A stretch of 64,000 bases of DNA from assembly GCA_944379995.1 (NCBI GenBank), contig CALWGF010000002.1:124001-188000 (forward strand). The letters are read 5' to 3'. This DNA comes from an uncultured Clostridia bacterium. GTDB taxonomy: Bacteria > Bacillota > Clostridia > Lachnospirales > Anaerotignaceae. Position numbers and translations under genes: made by a program. The notes beneath the pieces were generated by a model. That model was given only the letters and a program-made list of their open reading frames with translations, was not told the origin of the DNA and searched no databases. Shown piece by piece: positions 55,098-62,997 of the stretch; position 1 is the first letter of the stretch; each line of letters begins with the position of its first letter.

Positions 55098-56321
55098 ATG
55101 AAAATTATAGATGGAGGAGTTACAGCACCTGAAGGCTTTAAGGCTACTGGTAATGCTGTTGGTATAAAAAAAGGTGTTAAAGACCTTGCTCTTATTTCTA
55201 GTGATGTTCCTGCTGTTTGTGCAGGTGCTTTTACAACAAATGTTGTTAAAGCTACATCTGTTTTAAGAAATATTGAAATAGTTAAAAATAAAAAAAATAA
55301 AATAAGCGGTGTTGCTGTAAATAGTGGAAATGCTAACGCTTGTACAGGTGAACTTGGTGTACAGGGGAATTTACAAATGGCAGAAAAATTTGCAGAACTT
55401 TTAAATGTTCCTGCTGATACTGTTCTTACTGCTTCAACAGGTGTTATTGGTGCAACTTTCCCTATTGATACTATTAAAAAAGGTATTGATGACACTTTCC
55501 CTATACTTGGATATAGTAGAGAAGATGCACATGTTGCTGCACAAGCTATTATGACAACAGATACATATTCTAAAGAAGTTGCTGTTGAAATAGAAATTGG
55601 TGGAAAAACAGTTAAAATCGGCGGAATGGCAAAGGGTTCTGGTATGATACACCCTAATATGGCAACTATGCTTGGTTTTATAACAACTGATATTAATATA
55701 ACACAAGAACTTCTTGATAAAGCTCTTATGGTTACTATTCCAAAAACATTTAATATGGTAAGTGTTGATGGTGATACAAGTACAAATGACACAGTTATTG
55801 TACTTGCAAATGGTATGGCGGAAAATGATATTATTGACACTGAAAACGAAGATTATAAAGTGTTTGCTGATGCTCTTTACTATATAAATGAAAAACTTGC
55901 TAAAGAACTTGTTCGTGATGGTGAGGGTGCAACAAAATTTATTGAAATAAATGTTGATGGTGCAAAAACTGAAGAAGATGCAAAAGTTATTGCAAAATCT
56001 GTTGTTACTTCAAGCCTTGTAAAAGCTGCTATGTTTGGAGAAGATGCAAACTGGGGACGTGTACTTTGTGCTATGGGGTATTCTGGAATAGATTTTGATA
56101 CTAAAAAAGTTGATATTGTATATAGAAGTGAAAAAGGTACTATTGACCTTATGACTCAAGGAACACCTATTGTTTTTGACGAGGATAAAGCTAAAGAAAT
56201 ACTTAAAGAAAAAGAAATATATGTTGATATAAAAATAGCTGAAGGCGAGGCAAAAGCAACTGCATGGGGTTGTGATTTAAGCTATGATTATGTAAAAATC
56301 AATGGTGACTATCGTTCATAA
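55098..56321 (+). CDS. argJ: Glutamate N-acetyltransferase (ArgJ), second copy
   Basis: Second ArgJ, 407 residues, closer to the canonical sequence. The cleavage motif KGSGMIHPNMATML has Ala189-Thr190 as the scission site, the oxyanion motif is TASTGVIG, and DGEGATKF and the C-terminal KINGDYRS are present. Fully bifunctional ArgJ can use acetyl-CoA as well as acetylornithine, which the sequence cannot decide. The start is ATG 55098, eight bases after GGAGG; an ATG at 55083 overlaps that site. It heads argJ2-argB-argD. Confidence 0.93.
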   Translation: MKIIDGGVTAPEGFKATGNAVGIKKGVKDLALISSDVPAVCAGAFTTNVVKATSVLRNIEIVKNKKNKISGVAVNSGNANACTGELGVQGNLQMAEKFAELLNVPADTVLTASTGVIGATFPIDTIKKGIDDTFPILGYSREDAHVAAQAIMTTDTYSKEVAVEIEIGGKTVKIGGMAKGSGMIHPNMATMLGFITTDINITQELLDKALMVTIPKTFNMVSVDGDTSTNDTVIVLANGMAENDIIDTENEDYKVFADALYYINEKLAKELVRDGEGATKFIEINVDGAKTEEDAKVIAKSVVTSSLVKAAMFGEDANWGRVLCAMGYSGIDFDTKKVDIVYRSEKGTIDLMTQGTPIVFDEDKAKEILKEKEIYVDIKIAEGEAKATAWGCDLSYDYVKINGDYRS

Positions 56322-56349
56322 AATGAATTAAATTTGGGGGAATTTAATT

Positions 56350-57231
56350 ATGATAAATAAAAATAGCACAATGAAAAATTATATAGAAAAAGCAGAGGTT
56401 CTTATAGAGGCTCTTCCTTATATACAAAAGTTTTACGGAAAAACTGTTGTAATAAAATATGGCGGAAGTGCCCTTATAAACCCTGAGATAAAAGAAACAT
56501 TAATTAAGGATATTGCACTTATGAAACTTGTAGGTATGAAGCCTGTTATAGTTCATGGTGGTGGTCCTGATATAAATGCTTTTCTTAAAAAAATGGATAT
56601 TAAATCTGAATTTATAAACGGACTTCGTGTTACAGATGAAGAAACAATGCAGATTGTTGAAATGGTTCTTGCAGGAAAACTTAATAAATCAATCGTTACA
56701 GATATTGAACTTCAAGGTGTTAAGTCTGTTGGTATCAGCGGAAAAGATGGCGGAATTTTAAAAGCTGAAAAAATACAAAAAGATAGTGTTGATTATGGCT
56801 GTGTAGGTGATGTTAAAGAGGTTGATACATCTCTTATAGAGTCACTTATAAATAATGATTTTATACCTGTTATTGCTCCTATCGGAAAAGATGATAAAGG
56901 TGTTACATATAATATAAATGCTGATTATGCTGCTGTTGCAATAGCAGGTGCTTTAAAAGCAGAAAAACTTGTTTTTCTTACAGATGTTGAAGGTGTTATG
57001 AGAGATATTCATGACCCTAATTCTATTATGAGCTTTATAAAAGCAGATAAAGTTCAAGGACTTATAGATGATGGAACAATATCTGGTGGTATGATACCTA
57101 AAGTACAATGTTGTATGGCAGGTGTTGAAGCAGGTGTTGAAAATGTTCATATACTTGATGGTCGTGTTGAACATTGTTTATTACTTGAAATATTTACTCA
57201 AAAAGGTATTGGAACTATGATTTCAAAATAA
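56350..57231 (+). CDS. argB: Acetylglutamate kinase
   Basis: Phosphorylates N-acetylglutamate. The 293 residues show VVIKYGGSALINPEI, IVHGGGPDINAFLKK, GISGKDGG and the C-terminal GGMIPKVQCC and GTMISK. The N-terminal extension (about 30 residues before IKYGG) is the type found in arginine-feedback-inhibited hexameric kinases, so feedback control is likely but not proven. GGGGGA precedes the ATG, 28 bases after argJ2. Confidence 0.96.
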   Translation: MINKNSTMKNYIEKAEVLIEALPYIQKFYGKTVVIKYGGSALINPEIKETLIKDIALMKLVGMKPVIVHGGGPDINAFLKKMDIKSEFINGLRVTDEETMQIVEMVLAGKLNKSIVTDIELQGVKSVGISGKDGGILKAEKIQKDSVDYGCVGDVKEVDTSLIESLINNDFIPVIAPIGKDDKGVTYNINADYAAVAIAGALKAEKLVFLTDVEGVMRDIHDPNSIMSFIKADKVQGLIDDGTISGGMIPKVQCCMAGVEAGVENVHILDGRVEHCLLLEIFTQKGIGTMISK

Positions 57232-57245
57232 GGAGGTGTTTTATA

Positions 57246-58439
57246 ATGTCAGAAAAAATGGATAAACTTGTTAAATTAGGTTCTGATGTTGTAATGAATA
57301 CATATACTCGTTATCCTGTGGCTCTTGACCATGGTGATGGTGCTTATATGTGGGATATAGATGGAAAAAAATATGTTGATTTTGTTGGTGGTATTGCTGT
57401 AAACTCACTTGGTTGTAATAATGAAAAACTTGTTAAAAAAATAAGTGAACAGGCTGCTAAACTTATACATTGTTCAAATCTTTATTATACAGAACCACAA
57501 ATTCAACTTGCTAATATGCTTGTACAAAATAGTGATTTTGATAAAGTATTTTTCTGTAATAGTGGTGCAGAGGCTAATGAAGCAGCTTTAAAACTTTGTC
57601 GTAAATATGCTAAACTTAAAAATAAAAAGGGAAGCGACATTATAACAATGATTAAAAGTTTCCACGGAAGAACTTATGGAGCTGTTACTGCAACAGGACA
57701 AGACAAATATCATAAAGGTCTTGACCCACTTCTTCCAGGTATAAAATATGCTGAGTATAATAATATTGAGTCTTTAAAATCTGTTGTTGATGAAAATACT
57801 TGTGCAATTATGATGGAAGTTATACAGGGTGAGGGCGGTATAATACCTGCTGAAAAAGAATATCTTCAGGCAGTTAGAAAACTTTGTGATGAAAATGATA
57901 TACTTCTTGTTTTTGATGAAGTTCAAACTGGTGTAGGACGTTCTGGAGAACTTTTTGCATATCAAGTTTATGGAGTTGCTCCTGATATTGCTACTCTTGC
58001 AAAAGGGCTTGCTGGTGGTGTTCCTATTGGTGCTATGCTTGCTACTGATAATGCTGCACAAGGATTTAATCCAGGTGACCATGCTTCTACATTTGGCGGA
58101 AATTCACTTGCGACAGCAGCAGGAACTGTTGTAATAGATGAAATCATGAATAATGGTATTCTTGAAAATGTAAAAAAACAAGGTGCTTATCTTACACAAA
58201 AACTTAATGAACTTAAAAATAAATATGAAATAATTAAAAATGTTCGTGGAATGGGACTTATGCAAGGTATACAGATTACTGTTCCAGTTGGAGAAGTTGT
58301 TAAAAAATGTATAGAAAATGGACTTCTTGTTGTTGGTGCTGGAAGTGATGTTGTTCGTTTTGTACCACCACTTATTATTTCAGAAAAAGAAATTGACGAA
58401 GCTATTGAAATATTAGATAATGTTTTAAAACAATTTTAA
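57246..58439 (+). CDS. argD: Acetylornithine aminotransferase
   Basis: PLP-dependent class III transaminase of 397 residues. Motifs are GDGAYMWDIDGKKYVDFVGG, FFCNSGAEANEAALKLCRK, FHGRTYGAV, FDEVQTGVGRSG and the PLP Lys in ATLAKGLAGGVPIGA. AAGGAGGTG precedes the ATG, 14 bases after argB. Last gene of the unit; argF and carAB are not in the window. Confidence 0.96.
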   Translation: MSEKMDKLVKLGSDVVMNTYTRYPVALDHGDGAYMWDIDGKKYVDFVGGIAVNSLGCNNEKLVKKISEQAAKLIHCSNLYYTEPQIQLANMLVQNSDFDKVFFCNSGAEANEAALKLCRKYAKLKNKKGSDIITMIKSFHGRTYGAVTATGQDKYHKGLDPLLPGIKYAEYNNIESLKSVVDENTCAIMMEVIQGEGGIIPAEKEYLQAVRKLCDENDILLVFDEVQTGVGRSGELFAYQVYGVAPDIATLAKGLAGGVPIGAMLATDNAAQGFNPGDHASTFGGNSLATAAGTVVIDEIMNNGILENVKKQGAYLTQKLNELKNKYEIIKNVRGMGLMQGIQITVPVGEVVKKCIENGLLVVGAGSDVVRFVPPLIISEKEIDEAIEILDNVLKQF

Positions 58440-58443
58440 ATAT

Positions 58444-58479
58444 AAAAAAGGTTGTAAAAATATGTATACAACCTTTTTT
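58444..58479 (+). terminator. Intrinsic terminator after argD
   Basis: Thirteen-base-pair stem (58444-58456 with 58467-58479) with A-rich start and T-rich end. Confidence 0.85.
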
Positions 58480-58493
58480 TATATTTTAATATA

Positions 58494-58522
58494 TTGAAAT
58501 ACTTTTACTAAAGATGTATACT
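58494..58522 (+). promoter_or_regulatory. Promoter of the HPt-HD-GYP genes
   Basis: TTGAAA at 58494-58499 and TATACT at 58517-58522, spacer 17, with an extended TG (TGTATACT). Confidence 0.75.
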
Positions 58523-58569
58523 TAAAAATGTATAGTTATATATTTTTATATGTTGAAAAGGGTGTTTTT

Positions 58570-58920
58570 ATGGAATTAAAAGATTTAGCTGTTATTTTAG
58601 ATATGGATTTAATAAGTTCAGTAGAAAGATTTGGAAATAATGAAATGATATTTAAAAAATTTCTTAAAAAATTTTCTGAAGATAAGACATATGGTATTTT
58701 GTGTGAGGCTATTGAAAATAAAGATTATGAAAACATTGAAAAAAGTGCACATACCCTTAAAGGTATTTCCGCAAACTTAGGTTTAACAAATTTACAAGAA
58801 TGTAGTAACGAAATTGTATGGGCTGTTAGAAATAAGGAATTTGATAATATATATAGTTTATTCGATAATTTAAAAAATAATTATGATATAATTATTAAAA
58901 ATTTATCTGAATTAGATTGA
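58570..58920 (+). CDS. HPt domain phosphotransfer protein
   Basis: Four-helix histidine phosphotransfer protein of 116 residues. The phosphorylated His is in SAHTLKGISANLGL (His61). It would carry phosphate between a hybrid kinase and a receiver, most simply the receiver of the next gene, 23 bases downstream. No kinase gene is nearby. The start is ATG 58570 behind AAAAGGGTG; the upstream ATG at 58528 has no ribosome site. Confidence 0.88.
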   Translation: MELKDLAVILDMDLISSVERFGNNEMIFKKFLKKFSEDKTYGILCEAIENKDYENIEKSAHTLKGISANLGLTNLQECSNEIVWAVRNKEFDNIYSLFDNLKNNYDIIIKNLSELD

Positions 58921-58943
58921 TTTATAAAAATGAGGTGTAGGTT

Positions 58944-60038
58944 TTGAGTTCTAAAAATAAAATTCTAGTTGTTGATGACAGTCAATTAAACAGATTTGTT
59001 ATAAGTGAAATATTTAGATATGACTATACTATTATAGAAGCTGAAAATGGTAAAGAAGCTTTAGATATTATAAAAAAATATAATCAAGATATGGTTGCTG
59101 TTTTTCTTGATGTATTAATGCCTGTTATGAATGGTATTGAAGTTATGGAAGAAATGAATAAATTAGGATTTGTAAAAACAATACCTGTTTTTTTTATTAC
59201 AGCTGATGATTCAAAAGACATGATGAAAAAAGGTTATGACCTTGGGGTAGTTGATATTATAAGAAAACCTATAACTCCATATTTTGTAAAAAGACGTATT
59301 AATAATATTATAGAACTTTATAGTGCTAGAGAACGTTTAATGGAAGTAGTTAAAATACAGGAAAAAGAAATTGTAAACAAATGTGAAGAAATTGCAAATC
59401 TTAACTATTCTATTATAGAAACTTTATCAACAGCAATAGAATTTCGTGATTGTGAGTCAGGTGAGCATGTACATAGAATACATGATATAACCGCTTTTAT
59501 ATTAAATAAAATAAATGGAAAAATAAAAAATGCTAATTTTAGTGAAGAAACTATTGAGGAAATAGCAACAGCATCTATTATGCATGATGTTGGGAAAATA
59601 GCAATACCAGATGCTATATTAAATAAACCTGGAAAACTTACAAAAGAAGAATATGATTTAATGAAACAACACACAATAAAAGGTTGTAAACTTCTTGAAA
59701 GAATTCCTCAATATAGAACACATTCTCTCTATATGTATGCTTATGATATATGTAGACACCATCATGAAAGATGGGATGGAAAAGGTTATCCAGATGGTCT
59801 TAGAGGTAACCAAATTTCTATATGGGCACAAGTAGTATCATTAGCTGATGTTTATGATGCACTCACTGCTGAAAGAGTGTATAAAAAAGCATTTGACCAT
59901 GAAAAAGCTATTGATATGATTATTAAAGGAGAATGTGGTGTATTTAATCCTGAAATTATAGAACTTATGAAATCATTTGAAAAAGAAATGAAAGAAAAAT
60001 TTATTAAGAAAAAACAAAATCCGTCAATTTGCAATTGA
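58944..60038 (+). CDS. Response regulator with HD-GYP phosphodiesterase domain
   Basis: Signal protein of 364 residues. The receiver (about 5-122) has Asp11-Asp12, phospho-accepting Asp56, Thr86 and Lys108. The HD-GYP domain (about 145-350) has H214-D215 in SIMHDVGK, HHHERWDGKGYPDGL around 272-286 with the GYP at 281-283, and SLADVYDALTAERVYK. All usual catalytic residues are present, so it should hydrolyse c-di-GMP (family knowledge). The start is TTG 58944 behind GAGGTG. It pairs with the upstream HPt gene. Confidence 0.93.
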   Translation: MSSKNKILVVDDSQLNRFVISEIFRYDYTIIEAENGKEALDIIKKYNQDMVAVFLDVLMPVMNGIEVMEEMNKLGFVKTIPVFFITADDSKDMMKKGYDLGVVDIIRKPITPYFVKRRINNIIELYSARERLMEVVKIQEKEIVNKCEEIANLNYSIIETLSTAIEFRDCESGEHVHRIHDITAFILNKINGKIKNANFSEETIEEIATASIMHDVGKIAIPDAILNKPGKLTKEEYDLMKQHTIKGCKLLERIPQYRTHSLYMYAYDICRHHHERWDGKGYPDGLRGNQISIWAQVVSLADVYDALTAERVYKKAFDHEKAIDMIIKGECGVFNPEIIELMKSFEKEMKEKFIKKKQNPSICN

Positions 60039-60042
60039 CGGA
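60020..60042. terminator. Terminator overlapping the 3' end of the HD-GYP gene
   Basis: TCCGTCAATT (60020-60029) pairs with AATTGACGGA (60033-60042). The stop codon (60036-60038) is inside the right arm. It may serve the converging rsuA-like gene as well. Confidence 0.6.
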
Positions 60043-60051
60043 TTTATAATA

Positions 60052-60780
60052 TTATTCTTTGTCTGCTCCTATAAGTTTTATATCATATTCATTCATTATT
60101 TTAAATTTACCTAAAGGTATATTATTATCTAATTCCAGATTACCTATTTTTACACGTTTAAGATATATAACTTTTTTTCCAATAGCCTCAAACATTCTTT
60201 TTACTTGATGAAATTTTCCTTCTGAAATTGTTAATAAACTTTCTGATATTTCACCATTATTTTTTATTTCAATAATAGCAGGTTTACAAGTATAACCATC
60301 ATCTATTGTTATACCATTTTTAAAACGTATTATATCTTCATTTGTAATTTCGCCACCTTGTGATTTTACTAAATATGTCTTATTAACATGTTTTTTTGGT
60401 GAAAGCATATTATGTGCAAATTTACCATTGTTTGTAATAATTAAAAAGCCCTCTGTGTCTTTATCAAGTCTGCCAGCAACAAAAAGGTCTTTTTTTCTGT
60501 ATTCGTTGCTTATAAGGTCAAAAACAGTCTTTTCTTTGCTATCTGTATTTGCACTTACATATCCAGAAGGTTTATTCATCATTATATAAATATATTTTTC
60601 GTATTCTACTTTTTTTCCACAACAATAAATCTTATCATCTGTATCTATATACATATCACCACTTTTTATAATTTCACCATTTACAGTTATTTTTTTCTTT
60701 TTTATATATTCTTTTATTTCTTTTCTGCTTCCAAAGCCCATATTTGAAATAAATTTATCAATTCTCATTTTTTCGCCCAT
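60052..60780 (-). CDS. rsuA: RsuA-family pseudouridine synthase
   Basis: Modifies a uridine in ribosomal RNA. The 242 residues carry an N-terminal S4 RNA-binding domain (MRIDKFISNMGFGSRKEI) and the RsuA/RluB catalytic motif AGRLDKDTEGFLIITNNG with the nucleophile Asp. A C-terminal GKFHQVKRMFEAIGKKV matches RsuA (16S U516) more than RluB. The start is the ATG at 60780, five bases after AAGGAGA on the minus strand. A terminator separates it from the Cys-rich gene upstream. Confidence 0.88.
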   Translation of the reverse strand: MGEKMRIDKFISNMGFGSRKEIKEYIKKKKITVNGEIIKSGDMYIDTDDKIYCCGKKVEYEKYIYIMMNKPSGYVSANTDSKEKTVFDLISNEYRKKDLFVAGRLDKDTEGFLIITNNGKFAHNMLSPKKHVNKTYLVKSQGGEITNEDIIRFKNGITIDDGYTCKPAIIEIKNNGEISESLLTISEGKFHQVKRMFEAIGKKVIYLKRVKIGNLELDNNIPLGKFKIMNEYDIKLIGADKE

Positions 60781-60793
60781 AAAAATCTCCTTT

Positions 60794-60819
60794 AAAAAAG
60801 GAAGTCAAAAGACTTCCTT
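60794..60819 (-). terminator. Terminator after the Cys-rich protein gene
   Basis: On the minus strand AAGGAAGTC (60819-60811) pairs with GACTTCCTT (60806-60798) around a four-base loop, followed by T. Confidence 0.85.
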
Positions 60820-60824
60820 AAAAA

Positions 60825-61706
60825 TTAAAATATATTGTTTTCACTTTTAGGATTTTTGACTATAAAATCTCCAACTTGTGTTCCATGTTCTTTTGCTCTG
60901 TTTTTGGCAAATTCTTTTCCTTCATCGTCCCAACAACAAGGTGAAAGTTTTCCACAATCCTCTGTAAGACCACAACAATAAACTTCTTTATGACATATAG
61001 TTTCATCATCACAGCAAGGTTCATCATTTCTACACTCAAAACCATTTTCTCCACAACAAGGTTCAGTTCTTCCACATATAACTCTGTCTTCAAATGATTT
61101 ACCATTGCAGTTTTTACAACTGTCACAGTCGTTACAATAGTCACCACCACAAGCAGATTGCATTTTTTCCATAAAATCAGAATTTTCTTCAGCTGATTTA
61201 AGCATTTCTTCAATAGTTTTTAAATATGCTTCTTGTGTTAAGTTTAAATCAGGTTCCATAGCTTCTTCATTATCATCAAAATTTTCATTTAATAAATTAA
61301 ATAACTCCATTTCATCTGATAATGATTTTTTTCTGCTATTTTCATATTCTTTAAATTCTTTTTCAAGTTCTTGTTTTTGTTCTTCTTCTCTTTTTTGAAA
61401 TTCTTCAAAAGCTTTTCTTTTTCTTTCTTTATATGCAGATATTTCATCTTTTATATCCATAGCTTTATCTGTAATGTCATTTACTTTTCTTTTTATAACA
61501 GGTTCGGCTTCTTTTGCTCTTTCATTTATATTTTTTGCTAATGTTGTTAATGCTTCTCCTGCTTTGTCAATCATAATTCCAATATGATTTATTGTATCAT
61601 CGTTTTTTGAAGGCTGTGAAAGGGCTACTATAAGTCTTTCTGCTTCATCTGCATTTATAATGCCTTTTTCAAGCATTCTAAGTACTGCCATTCTTTCTTC
61701 ATTCAT
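60825..61706 (-). CDS. SHOCT-like/coiled-coil protein with Cys-rich C-x5-CC repeats
   Basis: Protein of 293 residues in three parts. Residues 1-30 (RMAVLRMLEKGIINADEAERL) look like the SHOCT-like helix pair. About 50-150 is a charged coiled coil (KERKRKAFEEFQKREEEQKQ). Residues 186-258 hold 17 Cys: first a C-x4-C-x2-C-x2-C-x2-C run (186-200), then four copies of C-x5-CC at 211-218, 225-232, 238-245 and 251-258. No family recognised for the tail; metal or disulfide binding is likely. The start is ATG 61706, placed by AAGGAG. The wecB stop lies 23 bases upstream. Confidence 0.75.
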   Translation of the reverse strand: MNEERMAVLRMLEKGIINADEAERLIVALSQPSKNDDTINHIGIMIDKAGEALTTLAKNINERAKEAEPVIKRKVNDITDKAMDIKDEISAYKERKRKAFEEFQKREEEQKQELEKEFKEYENSRKKSLSDEMELFNLLNENFDDNEEAMEPDLNLTQEAYLKTIEEMLKSAEENSDFMEKMQSACGGDYCNDCDSCKNCNGKSFEDRVICGRTEPCCGENGFECRNDEPCCDDETICHKEVYCCGLTEDCGKLSPCCWDDEGKEFAKNRAKEHGTQVGDFIVKNPKSENNIF

Positions 61707-61729
61707 TAAAATCATCTCCTTAATAGATG

Positions 61730-62881
61730 TTATATTTTAAAATCTTCTGGTCTGTCTGTTCTTATACCAAAATTATGAAGAATAATTTCAACTATTCTTT
61801 CAGATGCATGACCATCACCAAATGGGTTTTTAGCCTGTGCCATTTTTTTATATTCTTCTTCATTTGTAAGAAGTGTTTCTGTCATATCAAAAATAGTATC
61901 TTCATTTACACCTGCAAGTTTGAGTGTTCCTGCTTCTATACCTTCTGGTCTTTCTGTAACATTTCTTAAAACAAGTACTGGTTTACCCATTGAAGGAACT
62001 TCTTCTTGAAGTCCGCCACTATCTGTAAGAACAAGATATGAACGGCTCATAAGGTTATGCATATCTTTAAGGTCAAGAGGGTCTAAAAGATGTATTCTGT
62101 TGTTATTTCCAAGAATATCAAATACAACATCTCTTACAGCAGGATTTTTATGAACTGCATATACAACTTCAACATCTTCATATTTTTCAACAATTCTTTT
62201 AACTGCTTTACAAATATTTTTTAAAGGTTCTCCAAGGTTTTCACGTCTATGAGCAGTCATAGCAATAACTTTTTTGTTTTTAAAGTCTATATTATTAAGC
62301 TCATCAACTGTGAATTTATAGTTTTCTTCAATAGTTGTTTTTAATGCATCTATTACTGTGTTACCTGTTATATATATATCTTTTTCAGGAACATTTTCAA
62401 GTAAAAGATGTTCTTTTGCAAGTTTTGTTGGTGATAAATGAATATCTGTAAGACCACCTGTAAGTTTTCTGTTCATTTCTTCTGGGAATGGTTGATATTT
62501 ATCATATGTTCTTAAACCTGCTTCAACATGTCCTACTTTTATTTGATTATAATAAGCAGCTAATGCTCCAGCAAATGTTGTTGTTGTATCACCATGAACA
62601 AGTACAAGGTCTGGTTTTGCTTCTGCCATAACATCACTAAGACCTTCCAATGCTCTTGTTGTAATGCCTGCAAGTGTTTGTCTTTGACGCATTATATTTA
62701 AGTCATAATCTGGTTTAAGGTCAAAAATTTCAAGAACTTGGTCAAGCATTTCTCTATGTTGTGCTGTAACACAAACTATACTTTCAATATGTTCATTTTT
62801 CATAAGCTCTTTAACAAGAGGAGCCATTTTTATAGCTTCAGGTCGTGTTCCAAAAACACTCATAACCTTAATTTTTTTCAT
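61730..62881 (-). CDS. wecB: UDP-N-acetylglucosamine 2-epimerase (non-hydrolysing)
   Basis: Interconverts UDP-GlcNAc and UDP-ManNAc, which feeds teichoic acid linkage units or capsule. The 383 residues start KKIKVMSVFGTRPEAIKMAPLV, then CVTAQHREMLDQ, VHGDTTTTFAGALAAYY, GHVEAGLRTYDKYQPFPEEMNRKL, and TDSGGLQEEVPSMGKPVLVLRNVTERPEG. The start is the ATG at 62881 behind GAGGTG; a GTG at 62890 overlaps that site. It lies just upstream of the Cys-rich gene on the same strand. Also called mnaA. Confidence 0.95.
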   Translation of the reverse strand: MKKIKVMSVFGTRPEAIKMAPLVKELMKNEHIESIVCVTAQHREMLDQVLEIFDLKPDYDLNIMRQRQTLAGITTRALEGLSDVMAEAKPDLVLVHGDTTTTFAGALAAYYNQIKVGHVEAGLRTYDKYQPFPEEMNRKLTGGLTDIHLSPTKLAKEHLLLENVPEKDIYITGNTVIDALKTTIEENYKFTVDELNNIDFKNKKVIAMTAHRRENLGEPLKNICKAVKRIVEKYEDVEVVYAVHKNPAVRDVVFDILGNNNRIHLLDPLDLKDMHNLMSRSYLVLTDSGGLQEEVPSMGKPVLVLRNVTERPEGIEAGTLKLAGVNEDTIFDMTETLLTNEEEYKKMAQAKNPFGDGHASERIVEIILHNFGIRTDRPEDFKI

Positions 62882-62955
62882 ATAACACACCTCATAAATA
62901 AGTATTTTATTATTTTTATTTAATCATATATTGATAAAAAAGTCAAAGATGATAT

Positions 62956-62991
62956 AAAAAAAGACTTCAATACAAATTGAAGTCTTTTTTT
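62956..62991. terminator. Terminator after the dehydrogenase gene
   Basis: GACTTCAAT (62963-62971) pairs with ATTGAAGTC (62976-62984), with A-run left and T-run right. For the minus strand it ends the dehydrogenase transcript. Confidence 0.85.
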
Positions 62992-62997
62992 ATTGAA

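Noticed and set aside
55025-55840. Long open frame on the minus strand opposite the second argJ
   Set aside because: It is antisense to a clear ArgJ coding sequence, has low-complexity Ser/Thr/Ile/Val composition typical of shadow frames, and no ribosome site.
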